A DNA stretch of 64,000 nt from Garcia nutans (lineage: Eukaryota; Streptophyta; Magnoliopsida; Malpighiales; Euphorbiaceae): NCBI GenBank assembly GCA_947685225.1, contig CANTUV010000056.1, positions 384,501 through 448,500 of the forward strand. Direction: 5' to 3'. Position numbers and translations under genes: made by a program. Positions 12,901 to 27,900 of the stretch are shown one piece after another (the stretch's first letter is position 1; every line of letters begins with the position of its first letter). The notes below the pieces were generated by a model. That model made no database searches. It saw only the letters and a list, made by a program, of their open reading frames with translations, and had not been told where the DNA came from.

Positions 12901-15900
12901 CACAACTCCAGCAGTGCGTAACTGACATCAACTGCCATTACGTTAACAGTTTGTGAGAATAGGATTTGACTATTCACGTTGACCATATCTACTAGCATCC
13001 GCATTGTATCTTTTGAACCATTTTTGCAACCACGAAAACTTGGAGGAAGCCTTGGCTCTTCATTTAAATTCATGTAGGTACAACTTAGAATAACATCATA
13101 TTCTTTATTGGACATGATTCCATGAAGGAAATCCATCTGCACGAAGATTAGCAACAAGTATAACACAAAGGATTAACGTACATATTCAATTTCAATAAAT
13201 AGATTTTACACTACAAGACAGGTTGAACTGATGTCTTTAACAAAGATATGCATTCTCGAATATCTTCATATTTCCAGTATTATGCAAGTTAATGAACAAT
13301 ATTAGGCTGGTCATTCAGTTTAGTCTCCCAATCAGACAATATTATTAGAAACATGACAAAGGACATATACAAAAATATTTTATTTCACAAACATTCTTTT
13401 GACATTTGGCCAAGGTACAGTAAAAAAAGAGCTACATCCAGTTCATAGAAAATTATTCCTAGCATTCTCAGTTCTAATAAAGAGTTCAATAATTCAATTT
13501 TTTCAAAGAGCCAGAATAATGCCCAAAGTTGAAAGCAAAAATTTTGGAGCAGACAAACATTGTTCTGGCAGGTCAGTATCATTCAGATCTAGACACCAGT
13601 TAACCTATTAACTGATTTGTAATTTTTCTCCTAAAAATAATGAACTGCTAGTATCTCGGGTCAAAATAATTCAGCCAAAAATATTTCACCTTGGAAGGTA
13701 ACTCCAACTCCAATCTAAGACCTTGGTCTAATGTTTTGAATACTCAACTCAATTCAATCATAATCCTAAAATTAAATCAGAATCGGCTACATGAACTCTT
13801 CTTTTCCATTCTAAATGACTTTGAGCTACATATTCTAACAGTCATAATGCCTCTGGATCATATTGTACTTGTCTCCTCTTCCCTTCTTCCTCTCCTCTAT
13901 CATGACGTGCTAAGCCTTCTTAAATGATATTTGCCTCTGCCTCACATGTACAAACCATCTTAATCTCCCTTTTCTTAATTTAATTGGTCCTCAATCAAAG
14001 CTATTCTCACTTTTTCTCTAATATTTTAATCACAACTCATATTCTGAATAACACAACAAAATTTCTACATATAAAACTATACTCATAAGCAGGAAAGAAA
14101 TAAACAAGCATGTTACAGTGTGAAAAAAAAAAGTGATATCACTTAATTCATACAAATTATTACCTTTACTTCAAGAAAAAATGTCGGTACTTTTCTAAAG
14201 ACATCCCGCAAACTGCGACGCACAATAATATCTAGTCCTTTTCCTTCCCGTATCATAGGCTTACCTAAGCAACCATCAACTCCAACAGACATATTGATTC
14301 CCAGAATCTGATGTTAAGACAATGGTGTAAAATTCAGAACTAGAGTTATCATTTCACAAACAGCTAACATTAAAATATATATATATATATATATATCAGA
14401 CTACCTTAGCATGAAGAACATCCATGTGGACAGCTGAGGGATCCCTCTCTGGGAAGCCATGCCAACTAAATTCATTTGTCACTTCTAACTGGCCCAAATC
14501 AAGTTGAATGAAACTGCAGTATGCCCAATTTATAAATAAGTTGTAACATCAATAGCATAAAGAACTAAAAAAATGTCAAAACCCAGACTTTCAAATAAAT
14601 GCAATATTATATAACAAATAAAAACATAAGTTCTTTTAGCAAGGAAATTTCTACTAACCATAAATTTTCACAAACTCAATAATATATAACATCAACTATA
14701 TTGCGAAGCTACATACTCTTTACTTGTGGAATTTTTTGGAACAACGATAATTGGAGTGTCAAGTGAGAGGTCCAGCTTTAATGCAGTGGCTCCATCAATC
14801 TCACCTTTCTGAATTAACCACTCAAAACCTCCAACCTTATCAACCAGTTTAATGGCTTCCTCAGTATGTGGAGTTGCAAGCTCCATGAAGTACTCCATTA
14901 TCTGCAGAAACATATGGTGCACATTGCCATAGAGTCAGAACATTCAACTTCTTGGACAAAAGAAAACATTCAACTTTGCTTCTGTCACTGGAATATGATA
15001 GATTGAGCAACTATTCCAGAAACATTCACCTTTTTCAAATTTCTAAAGAACTGAGATGGAGATGTTTTATTTCTTAATGTAAAAGTGAGGTGTATTTTAT
15101 CTGTATAAGTGGAGTGTTAGTTGGAAAGAATATGATTAGGTGGTTGTCTATGTTAGTGGTCTATGTTAGATAGCTGTTTTCTTGCTTTTTTATTGTATAA
15201 ATATCATTCTATGTTTAAGAAGCAATACACACAGAAATTACATAGTATCAGAGCATTGAAAACACTGGGCATCTAGATGATTGCTCAAATTTCTATTTGT
15301 TCAACACTATTCAGAAAAAAAGGGAGCTTCAGTACTGTGATTGTAAGGTCACCCTTTGGTGTGATCGTGGAGTAACACAGCCGGCATAAGGAGGAACGCC
15401 AACTTCAGTTCGGTCATTCCCCAAAATCCGGCGACCGAGAAGTCAGTGAGTGAGCCGCACGCGCCATCAGAAGAATCTGCAACTTCTTCATGCGCCGGCA
15501 CATGGAGGCTCGTCCGGTACCGGAAATTTTGCCAGTCACCTTCACCTGGGTCGCCTCTCTCTATACAACACTAATATGTGCTTGGTTTTATGAAATCATC
15601 ATCGGTTGTGGGTACTCTTGTCAAACCCAGGTTCGAGTATTTAAAAAAATTTGGGTCTGCTGAAATTTTTTGGTAATTTAAGGCATTGAACGCTCTGATT
15701 GCTTCATTTGGAGCAAGTATTTGGGCTTCAACGCATCTGAGCATTGTGAAAATTACATTTTTTGCTGGTTCTTACTCTCACAGGTCAGGTTTTTTCATTT
15801 TCTGGTTAAAACTCAGGTTAAATAGCTTTGATTCTTGTTAATTAAAAAAATGGCAGAAGATAAGAATGAGATAAAATCTATAGCTATAACTGATGCAGTT

Positions 15901-18900
15901 CCTGTGACGTCAAAAATCACTGAATATAAGCTAAATGTAACTAATTATTTTGATTGGAGTAAAACAATTAGGCTGTATTTACGAAGTATTAATAAAGATG
16001 ATCATTTGACTGATGATCCTCCTACGGGTGAGACAAAACAAGCATGGATGAGGGAGGATGCTCGATTATTTTTGCAAATTACAAATTCTATTGATAGTGA
16101 AGTAATTGGTTTGATTAATCACTGTGGATTTGTTAAGGAATTAATGGAATACCTAGAATTTCTATATTCTGGGAAAGGAAATATTTCTCGTATTTATGAA
16201 GTATGTAAGGCCTTTTATCGTGCAAAACAGGAAGACAAGTCTCTTACTATTTCATGGATTTTAAAAAGATTTATGAGGAGCTTAACATGTTACCATTCAG
16301 TCTTGATGTAAAAGTGCAACAAGCTCAAAGAGAGAAGATGGCTATCTTGAGTTTTTTGGCTGGACTCTCGTCTGAATTTATGACAACTAAATCTCAAATA
16401 CTCTCGAATTCTAATATTCCCTCCTTGCAAGAAGTATTTAGTAGGGTACTTCGAACATAATGTACCCCATCTGTTCTATCCACTAGTGCAATAGTTAGTC
16501 GAAGTGTTGAAAATGCATCTGAACGTCCCTATTATAGGAATGACAGCAAAGAAGTCTTGAATTATCCCAACAACAAAGGACAAGATTCCGGAGAGATTGT
16601 ATGTCACTATTGTCACAAACCAAGGCATATGAAAAGAAACTGTAGGAAGCTACAATACAAGAATCAGAAACTCCAGTCAGCTCATGTTGCATCTACCTCT
16701 AAGACATCTAAAAAGTCCATCCTAATCTCTGCAGATGAATTTGCCAAGTTCTCTCAATACCAAGAATCATAAGTATTCATCTACTCCTATCACTGCCATT
16801 GCAGGGTCAGGTAAACCAAATACATGTCTTGTTTCTTCCTCCTCCAAATGGGTCATTGACTCTGGTGCCATATATCATATGACAGGTAACTCTAATCTCT
16901 TTTCTAACCCTCTGCAAAATGTATCTACTCCCAATGTTACTTTAGCAGATGGGTCAATATATTCTGTTCAAGGTTGTGGCACCATCAATCCAACTCCACT
17001 GATCTCCTTATCATCTGTTTTAAATCTACCCAATTTCTCGTTTAATTTAATTTATGTTAGTAAACTTACTAGTACCCTTAACTGTTGTATCTCATTCTTT
17101 CCTGATCATTATATTTTTCAGGATCTTGCGACGAAGAGAATTATTGGTAAAGGACATGAATCAAGAGGTCTTTACATCCTTGATACACAAATACCAAAAT
17201 CCATTGCTTGTACTGGAGCAATAACTCCTTTTGAGGCTCATTGTCGGTTAGGTCATCCATCTCTCCCTTTGCTTAAAAAGTTATGTCCTCAGTTTTATAA
17301 CCTTCCATCGTTAGATCGTGAATCATGTCAGTTTGCCAAACATCATCGTGTTAGTCTATCTCCTAGAATCAATAAAAGAGCCAGTTCTCTTTTTGAACTG
17401 GTACATTCAGATGTGCAGGGTCCTTGTCCTGTAGTGTCTAAAACTGGATTCAAATATTTTATCACTTTTATTGATGACTACTCCTGTGTGACTCGATTAT
17501 ATTTAATGAAAAATCATTCTGAGGTGTTTTCTCACTTTAATGTTTTTTGTGTTGAAAAAAAAAATCAGTTTGATACTGTTGTACACACTTTCCGAAGTGA
17601 TAATACGAAAGAGTACTTATCAAAATCCTTTCAATCTTACCTCACTCAAAATGTTATTATTCACCAAATATCTTGTGTTGATACACCATCTCAAAATGGA
17701 GTAGCAGAAAGAAAAAATAAGCATCTTCTTAAAACTGCAAGAGCCTTACCATTTCAAATGTACGTACCTAGGACATTTTGGGCTTATGTTGTCTCTACTG
17801 CTTGCTTTCTCATTAATAGAATGCTCTCAACAGTTCTTAATATCATCACTGGAAGTGATACTTCGGGTATCTCATCCCTTAAATCATTTTTGCACACTCA
17901 ATTTCAGACGAAGGATTTGGGAATGTTAAAATATTTCCTTGAAGTTGAGGTAACAAGAAGTAATAAAGGTATTTTCCTATCTCAAAGGAAATATGTACTT
18001 GACTTGCTAACTGAGAAGGGAAAACTAGGAGCAAAGCCTTGCAGTGCTCTGATGTATCCAAATTTGCAACTCACAAAAGATGGTGAATTATTTGAAGATC
18101 CAGAGAAATATAGAAGACTGGTTGGAAAACTAAACTATCTCAGAGTAACACGTCCTGATATTGCCTATTCTGTTAGTATTGAGTCAGTTTATGTCCTCAC
18201 CAACAGTAAGTCATTGGGCAACCCTAAAGCAAATCTTATGTTACTTAAAGGGGGCTCCTGGTCTTGAGATATTTTACAAAAATCATGGATATTTTACTTA
18301 AATATAGTCATTTTGAGTATTTTACAGATGCGGATTGGGCTGGTTGCAAAGTAGATAGAAGATCTACTTCTAGATATTGTGTCTTTGTTGGTGGGAACCT
18401 TATATATTAGAAGAGTAATATATTGGAAGTGTAAAAAGCAAAATGTGGTATCTCGGTCTAGTACAGAATCAGAATACAGAGCCATAGCACAATCCACATG
18501 TGAAATCTTATGGATAAAACACATCTTGACTGAATTAGGAATAAAGCCTTCATCACCAGCAAAACTTTAGTGTGACAATCAAGCTGCTATTCACATTGCC
18601 TCAAATCCAGTATATCATGAAAGAACAAAGCATATTGAGGTTGATTATCATTTTATTCGTGAAAAAATTGAAGAAAAGTTGATCTCCACAGGCTATGTGA
18701 AAACTGGAGAGCAATTGGGAGATATTTTCACAAAAGCATTGCATGGGACTCTGGTTGATTCTCTATGTAACAAGCTAGGCATGATTAAAATCTATGCTCC
18801 AGCTTGAGGGGAAGTGTTAAAGTGAGGTGTATATTATTTGTATAAGTGGAGTGTTAGTTGGAAGGAATATGATAATTGAATATTTAGCTGTAGAGAATAA

Positions 18901-21900
18901 TATTAGGTGGCTGTTTATGTTAGTAGTCTATGTTAGATAGCTGTTTTCTTCTTTTTTTGTTGTATAAATATTATTCTATGTTTAAGAAGCAATACACACA
19001 GAAATTACACTTAACAACCCTGAATTTCTTCATTTTTATACAGAGATACTTGAAGGGTTTGACATTGTTCTGGGATTTCTATTGTTCTGGGATTTCTTTC
19101 ATGTGATGGTTTCCTAGCATGTATTGTTTTTGATCCAAAATCTATCTAAGCTCGATCACAACTTGAAAATATGTAACACCACCAAAAGTCAAGGCTTCTT
19201 GTTGTTTGGCCAGTGGTCCAAAAGAGGTTTAACACCAAAAATTTGTTATTAAGGTGATGAAAAGATTGAACAGTATTATCATGTCCATATGTTAATTCTC
19301 AACACAATAGTGGGCGATGGTTATTTGTCCACATTTTTGCATCTCTTGGGAGTACTTGAAAAGGGTATTTTAGCATCTTGGTGAAAGCAAATTTGCCCAC
19401 AAAACATGGTGTATTTATTATGTATTCACAACATGTAGCATTTTGATTTAAGAGGCTTCGACTTTTCCACATATGTTATGCCTTCAAGCAGCATATTCTC
19501 AACATGTACCCTCAGATAGGATTTTTTTTTCTTTTTATATAAAATCTCACTCGGGACCCTGAAGTTTCATCAATGTCCAATTAGGCCCAAAAATTTAAGA
19601 ATCAAAATGAAAATAAAAACTCTTCAGGATAAACTTTTACACATGATCAAATTAATACAAATCAATAGCAATGGTCTAGCAAATCCCTTCCTGTCCATTT
19701 TGTCAAATATTTTCAAATGAGTAATCATTTAAGTTGCTTCTGGAACTGCCTTTGGTGTAAATTTCATCTAGCCAAGAGAAACGATTCCAACGGAGTCTTT
19801 GGTGCTCAAGGAGGCCAATTATCAAAGTAAGAGAAAGAAAATCGCATTTGAAGCAGAAACAAGTAGGGTAGAGATGATACTTAGAATTGTCTTGCAATGG
19901 GAGGGTAAAGAAGGAGGAGAATCCAGCGTTGGCTATGAGCAATATGAAGTAACTAACCATGATCTCCACTATAAGTTTTCCATTAAAAAAATATATTTAT
20001 ATATAACTCCTCAGAGCTATAACCAAAGAGCCATTCAAGTGGGTTTTCAATTTGTTTTTGCAAATCAAATCCTAGGAATTTACCGTATTCTTTAGATGTT
20101 TTAATGAGTTATTTTGATTTTAGGAATTTGTTTGTTGTTCATTTTGTTTCCATCACATTTAATAATATTTGTTGGCTAAAAAAATAAAAGGAAACATTTT
20201 TTATATTAAAATACAGATTCCACTTTCACTATTTAAAATGCAGAAACCATTTAAGTCTTGAGCACTATAAAACTAAACATTTTGGAATGGCTAAGTGCAA
20301 TAAATTTGCATATATAGAAACAACTATGTGGACATTAAACCCAGATAGCTACCAGCCATAAACCAACATACCTCTCGCACAAACCTATAGAGGAAAACAA
20401 TGCGTACAGCAGATAGTCGGCCACTCAAACTGTAATCATATCCTTGATAATCGTCGTCTTCAGCACTATAAGAGCTGAACTTGAACTGGAAAAGAGAAAC
20501 AGAGCATCCTTGAGTAGTTAGAAGTTATATGATACCAGAGACAACTCTAAGTCAAGAATTGACTACCTTTATAAGGGATTCAAGACCTGGATTGCGGATA
20601 TCACAAAGCCAACTCCAACAGTGATCTGTTCCAAGTGACATATCACAAAGTCTGAAATTTCCTAATGTGCCTTCAATGGAAAGAGAACCTGGATGGAGCT
20701 TCAAGAAAAAATTCAATGAAGTCAAATAAACAGTAGTGGGAATAAGAAACTAACACTTTGGAGCGAGAAAAGGCAAAAAAAAAAGACAAAATAAAAAGGA
20801 AAAATTGCACAGTTGGGCTAGGTCCATAACAAAGTTCAAAATGGAATTTGAATTTTCACATAATACTGAAAGAGAAAAGAGGTGCAGAAAAGGCCTTCAT
20901 GAGAGTAAGGTACTCACCCTAAAATCCAACAGGAAACTTTCTTGCACAAGAACAGCAAGCTGAGAACCATCCTCTTTATTGAGAGAGACAGTGACACTGT
21001 CAACATTCATGTTTAAGTAAAATACAACACGATTTTTACCGTACCCCAGAAATCCTTTAACAATCCCGCTATCTTCAGTCTTTTCATTGTTCATCAAAGA
21101 TTTATCATCTGAGATTCTAGTCATCTCTGGACTACTTTGAGCAGAATTTGCATGAGTTAAATCAAAGCCAAAACCAATTAAAGCAACAAGAGTAGGTCTG
21201 TTGCAAAAGAACTCTAGTTTGGACATGCGAACACTCATCTGAAAATTTTTCAAATCTACACATTATTATGGCAATTCAAGTGTTGAAAAAGCATTGTGCC
21301 TGAAATACCTAACAACCAAGTTTGTTACCTGTGTATCTACACCATCATAATCAGATGACAAGGAGCTCCGTGTTGAAAAGGCAACAGACACAAAATCTAA
21401 ACTATCACCACCATTTGCCTCATAAAATATCTCATTAATTTCTCGTAACAGCTCCTTTTCATGAATTAAGGCTTCAGTAGACTCAAATACAGAAGATTGA
21501 CTGATATCTCCCACAGATCCAGAATGAGACATGTCCACTCGTGGTGAATAAAAACCAGAATCTGATGAAAAATCAGGCAAAGCATCCGTAAAAGCATCAT
21601 CATCATCATGAGGTAGCAAAGATATATCTCTCCCTTCAGGATCAAGAGGGCAAGGAGATGCAACTGTCTTTTCATTCTTCAGCACAGAGTAGGCCAAATA
21701 CTGTGGATTTGTAGACAGTCGACCTTGCAGTTCATCTTTAATTTTCAAAGAGTGCAACTTCATCTTGACTGTCAGATCACCCTCTGAGCGAATCAAGTGC
21801 ACCTGCAAAGCATATTATTAAATAAGAGAAAATAACAAATTACGTTCAGTTGCTTACAAGAGCAAATTAAAAGAATTTTGTATTTGGACTTCTTGAAACT

Positions 21901-24900
21901 TGTAATCCAACTTGTCTATCCTCAAAAGCACTTTTGCACAGATCAGAATTGTGGAGTTTTTGGATGTTTTGCTTTATTATTGAGTCTTCGGATGGAGAGA
22001 ATTACACACATCTAAAAAATCAGGTTTCATCCTAGGTCATTGCAAGAGAAGGTGGCTTTTTGTTTTGCTTCTGTATGACTGCAGGTTTAAACATCCAAAG
22101 CTAGAGGTTCCTTTTCAGTTTCATTCAACTTGATTGGAGGCTACTTCAAGGTTTTAGACGGTTTTGGATTGAAAGTCATGTAATATACCCATGAATTTGC
22201 TGCAGCTACCGTGCATTCTTTTACAAAATTAGCAAGATGACTTTGATCAACAGTAAATGAAGAATTTTACCAAATATACTAATCTAATAATCATGTAATT
22301 TTCAGTAATTATAATGAAGAAACATAGTTAAAGAAATAAATTATTTCCAAAGATTACTTTTTGAAAACTAAATTACAAAATCCTAGTTTCAGTGTGATTC
22401 TTGAATAACCATAGACATTGCTCATACCAAATACATATCATATCACCCGATATTTATAACCATGACTTTGTTCTTCATGTTCTTGTTAGCAATAGTATGT
22501 TTAATTTGGGATTCCATATAGTTACTCTCACTTAGGGGTGGGTATCAATTGGGTTCAATAGGGTTTGGGATATATTTCAACCTGACCAAATTCGATTTAT
22601 TATTAAAAAATAAAACCAATTTCACTCGAAATTATGCATATATTTTCGATCAACCAGTATATTTTTGGGATAAATCGGATTATACAATATATATATATAA
22701 TATATTGTTGAGGTATCTTGCTGTAAAGAAGAAATGATTAGATGATAGGATTAGTAGGCTAGCAATAAACGTATAATTGAGTATGGGTACTATATGCGTA
22801 TAATTGAGTATAGGTTGTATGCTTGTCTGCAGTATGCTTTTTCTTTATATATAAACTCACTGTATTTGAACAAATGAAGCAAGAAGAAGGATTCTAATTC
22901 CTACTTTCACGTGGTATTAGAGCATGGTTGAACGCAGGTTAGTGTTTCCTCAAACCTTCTTCTTCTTCTTCACTGCTTATCCAAAAAAAGAAGCTAAGCT
23001 ACTGCCACTTCAAGTCACTACCAAAGAGTGACTGTTCTTTCTCACCACCCCACCCTGAAGAAGCGCTGGCTGCCACTTCAAGTCACTACCAAAGAGCGAC
23101 TGTTATTTCTCATCGCCCCACCCAGAAGAAGTGCCAGCTCAAGGTAGGTCTGTCCTCAGAATTCAGTCACCGGAGAAGCTGCGTGTGGGCCTTACGCCGT
23201 CAGAAATTCCAGCCCCTTCTCCTTGCGCAGGAACGTGACAGCGCGTATCACGATGCCAGCGTCTCCGATCTCCTTCTCCAGCATCGGGAGCTTATTTCCG
23301 GCAAGGTTCCGCCATCCCCCAGTTGCTCTACTTCGTTTTTGAGGGCTTCTCTCTAAGGTTTGGGTGTTTGAAGGCCACTGTACACCTTAGTCAGATTTCA
23401 AAATTGTTGATTTGGTGTTTTCCAAATGGCTAAAGCTTCAGAAGAAAACTCAGGTTCTATCTGACCTCTTTTCTCTTTCAATTTTCCTACTAATACTACT
23501 ATTAAACTTGAGGATTGTAAAAACTATATTTCATGGACTGCTTCTATTGAACTTTGGTTTATTGGACAAGAATATGAAGACTACTTGGAGAAAAATAGTT
23601 CTAATATTGATGATAAAAATAGAAATTCTTGGATCAAAATTGATGCTCAATTATGTACTATCCTACGACATTCACAAGATCCCAGGCTTCTTAATATGTT
23701 TCAGTCATGTATAACATGTTATAAAGTCTGGACTAAGGCTAAAACCTTGTATACTAATGATGTGCAAAGGATATATATAAAGTTGTCTCTGACATTGTCC
23801 GTCTTCAACAAAATCAACAAGATATGGCTAGATATATGGAATAGATTGAAAGTCTTACTAATGAATTTAATTCACTTATGTCATTATCTGACAATATTGC
23901 TACTCGAGAAACAGAGAGAAATTTTTTATGGTTTTAGCTTTGATAGGACTAAGATCGGACCTAAGTTCTATGAGAGATCAAACTTTAACAAGCCCTACTG
24001 TGAGATAGAAAAATCTATTTGGAAGATGTGTTTGACAGACTAATGCGAATTTCTTCGCATCCAACACCTAGTGAGATAGAAACATCTATTTTGGTGATTC
24101 AGACCAAATCAGGGAACTCACAAAACAGGAAAGGAAGAAAAACATATTGTACCTACTGTGACAAGGGTAGCCATACTCTAGAAAACTGTTAGGCCTTGCC
24201 CGGTCAACCATCGAGAAATAATCAGCCCCGCAATAGTCAACATACAGCCCACATTGCTCAAAGAGATAGCCTACTCCCTTTACCTGATGAAGGCAACCAA
24301 CAGTCCAACTTCATCACATTGACTGAAGCATATTACAAAAATTGCATACAATATGAAGCTACAAACAATCTGGAGGCTCTCACTATGATACATCTTTTGC
24401 CTGCCTCACTAGAAGTTCCCCCATTGGTCCAAAGATTCTAGATTCTGGTGCATCTCGTCATATCTCTAGTAATAAAAGCAATTTTTGTACCCTTCTATTA
24501 GTGATGCGTCTATTGTCACTCTTGCCAATAATTCACAAACTGTAGTTAAGGATATAGAACATGTTCAACTTTCTCCATCAATCCCTCTGACAAATGAATT
24601 ATTTGCCCTTAAGTGTTCATATAGCCTTGTCTCAATTAGTAAATTAACAAAAAGTCTCAATTATTATGTTATCTTTGTAGCTAATTCTGTTATTGTGTAT
24701 GACCGGAATACGGGAAGGACGATTATAACAGGACGTGAGTCATAAGGCTTATACCACCCTATTATCCGAGTTCACCAGTTGCCTTCTCTTCTACTCCATC
24801 TACTAATATTCATCATCGCTTTGGTCATTCAAATCTTAATAAACTTCAGAAGCTTATTCCTAGTCTTTTCACTTTAGCTTCTTTAGAGTGCGAGTAATGT

Positions 24901-27900
24901 TAACTTGGGAAATAAACTCGCAGTTCCTTTCTCAAATGAGTCAATAATAGGGCTAAATGTATGTTTGATTTAGTTCACTCAGACATATGGAGTCCGAGTT
25001 AAGTTAGTACAACTATGGATTTTCATTATTTTGTTATATTTATTAATGATTTCTCTCATTGCACATGGGTTTATTTAATGAAAAATCGTTTTGAATTGTT
25101 TTCTGTATTCCAAAAATTTTATACTGAAATCCATAATCAATTTAAAGTTTCAATTAAAATTTTGCAAAGTGATAATGTGAAGGAATATTTGTCCTCCTCC
25201 TTATCAAATTTCTTGACCTTGCAAGGAATCATACATCAAACTTCATATGCATATACACTTCAACAGAATGAAATTGCTGAACGGAAAAATCGTCACCTCA
25301 TTGAAACTGCTCGCACTCTTCTTATTCATCACAATGTTCCACTTTGTTTTTAGGGGGAATGCAATTCTTACTAATTATTTGATCAATCAAATGCCTTTTT
25401 TCCGTTTTGAATAACCAAAGTCCGCAGTCCATTCTATTTCCCAAGGAAGACCTTTATCACTTACCATTATGACTGTTTGGTTGTACTTGTTTCGTTCATG
25501 ATTATACTCCAGGAAAAGATAAACTCAAGCCAAAATCTATCAAGTGCCTTTTCCTAGGTTACTCATGTTTTTAGAAGGGTTACAAGTGCTATAATCCCAT
25601 AAAGCAAAAGTATTTTGTTTCTGCAGATGTAACATTCTTTGAGTCATCACCATATTTTTCGCTTAAAAGAAAGAACACCAAACTCATTTCTGATGTTTGC
25701 CCCAAGTATTCCACAGAGTATCTCCTATAAAAGCTCATCTCCAGGTTTACTCATACCGCTTCTTAAACACTCTTCCATCTAACAATAATAGTTCTTGCTC
25801 TCTTGATACAAGTATATTCCCAGTCATTGACGACTCACCCCCTGCTCTACCGTCTCATGTCGTTCTTGTACCAAACACAGATGAAGCTACTCCTCCCATT
25901 GCCATTCGCAAAGTTATTCGTTCCACCCGAAACTCATATCCCATTTATAGTTTTCTTAGTTCTCATCGTTTCTCCATCATATAATGTTTTTATCTCTACC
26001 CTATCTAATGTAACTATACCCAAGAATGTTAGTGAAGCATTAGGACATCAAAGGTGGCGAGATGCAATGATAGAGAAAATGGTTGCATTACATAGCAATG
26101 GAACTTGGAAATTGGTTTCACTACCCGAGGGGAAAACTATGGTTGGATACAAATGAGTGTTTACTGTGATGTTTGGACCTAATGGGCAAATTGATTTATT
26201 GAAAGCACAACTTGTTGCTAAAGGCTACACTCAAGTTTATGGTATCGATTACAATGATACTCTCTCCAGTGGCCAAAATTACTTCTATTCGACTTCTCAT
26301 TTCTATAGCAACTATGCACCACTGAACTCTCCACCAACTTGATGCACCACTGAACTCTCCACCAACTTGATGCACCACTGGACTCTCCACCAACTTGATG
26401 TTAAAAATGCATTTCTTCATGGAAAATTAGCTAAAGAAGTGAATATGGAGCAACCTCCCAGATTTTTTGCTCAAAGGAAGTCTCAATTGGTATGTCAATT
26501 ACCACGATCACTTTATGGTTTGAAGCAGTCTCCAAGAGCCCGATTTAGAAGGTTCACTTTAGTGATTCAGGAATTTCGAATGACTCGGTGTCAATATGAT
26601 CATTCAGTATTCTTCATTCATAATATTCACGGGAAATGCACCTACCTAGTTGTCTATGTTGGTGACATTGCCATAACAGGGAATGATCATGATGAAATTC
26701 GTCAATTGAAGAAACACCTTTACAATCATTTTCAAACTAAAGACCTAGGAAAAGTTATATTTTCTGAGCATTGAAGTGGCACGGTGAAAAGTAGGAATTG
26801 TTATCTCACAAAGAAAGTATGTCCTAGATTTACTGGAAGAAACAGACATGATAAATTGCAAGCCTATGGATAATCCTATGGATCCTAAAAGACCCTGAAA
26901 GATATCGAAGATTAGTTGGAAGATTAAACTATCTGACACTCACACGACCTGATATTTCATTTGCAATCAGTGTAATGAGTCAGTTTCTCCAAGCTCCATG
27001 CAATGATCATTAGGATGCAGTTATTTGGATTCTTAGATACCTTAAAGGAATACCAGCACAAGGATTGTTGTATGAAGATAAGGGTTAGCACCAGATCATT
27101 GAGTACTATGATGCTGACCGGACAGGTTCTCCCTCAGATAGGCGGTCCACTCCAGGATATTGTATCATAATTGAAGGCAATGTGATTTCATGAAAAAGCA
27201 AAAAGCAAGAGGTAGTTGCTGAATCAAGCGCTGAAGTAGAGTATCAAGCTATGGCTCTTGCAACATGTACGCTTATCTAGTTAAAACAACTTCTTCAAGA
27301 ATTAAAATAGAAAGAAATCAAGAGTATAAAGTTGATTTGTGATTATCAAGTTGCACTTCACAATGCCTCTAACCCAATTTTCATGAAAGAACCAAGCATA
27401 TGGAAGTTGACTATCATTTTGGCATACAAAAAATCGAATCAGGATAGATTGTCACAGATTTCATCAGCAAATATATTCACTAAATCTCTCAGAGGACTAA
27501 GAATCAAATATATTTATGGCAAGTTTGGAGCCTATGATTTGTATGCTCCAGCTTGAGGGGAGTGTTGAATATCTAGCTGCAAAGAAGAAATGATTAGATG
27601 GTAGGATTAGTAAGCTAGTTGTATGTGTATAATTGAGTATGGGTTTAATTGTTGCTAGGTTGTATACTTGTCTGCAGTATGCTTTTTCTTTGTATATAAA
27701 TTCATTGTATTTGAACAAATGAAGCAAGAAGAAGGATTCTAATTCCTACTTTCATATATAAATTTCCGGGTTGGATCGGATTCAGTCTGGTCGGGAAGGT
27801 TTACATAATGCATATTATAAATATATATCTGGAATACATATATTTATCAGTCGAGTTCGGGTTGAAGTAAAAAAATAAACATCCACCCGACCAAACCTAA

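Larger units (their letters stand above)
15078..19009 (+). mobile_element. Ty1/copia LTR retrotransposon 1, internally deleted
   Basis: A complete but defective copia element of 3932 bp lies in VPS13 intron 29, antisense to the host gene. It has two LTRs (15078-15242 and 18815-19009, both TG..CA), a perfect CTTAA target duplication (15073-15077 and 19010-19014), a primer site TAGTATCAGAGC right after the 5' LTR (one mismatch to the tRNA-Met type) and a polypurine tract TTGAGGGGAAG before the 3' LTR. Gag, protease, integrase, the end of reverse transcriptase and RNase H are recognisable but carry frameshifts. The region between integrase and the last part of RT is missing. Confidence 0.96.
22706..27754 (+). 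mobile_element. Ty1/copia LTR retrotransposon 2, full-length but heavily mutated
   Basis: The element spans 5049 bp with LTRs at 22706-22909 and 27563-27754 (TG..CA), a TATAT target duplication (22701-22705 and 27755-27759), a primer site TGGTATTAGAGC two bases after the 5' LTR and a polypurine run TTGAGGGGAG before the 3' LTR. Gag, zinc knuckle, protease, integrase, RT and RNase H can all be read in order, but stops and frameshifts break them repeatedly. It lies in VPS13 intron 25, antisense to the gene. Confidence 0.95.
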
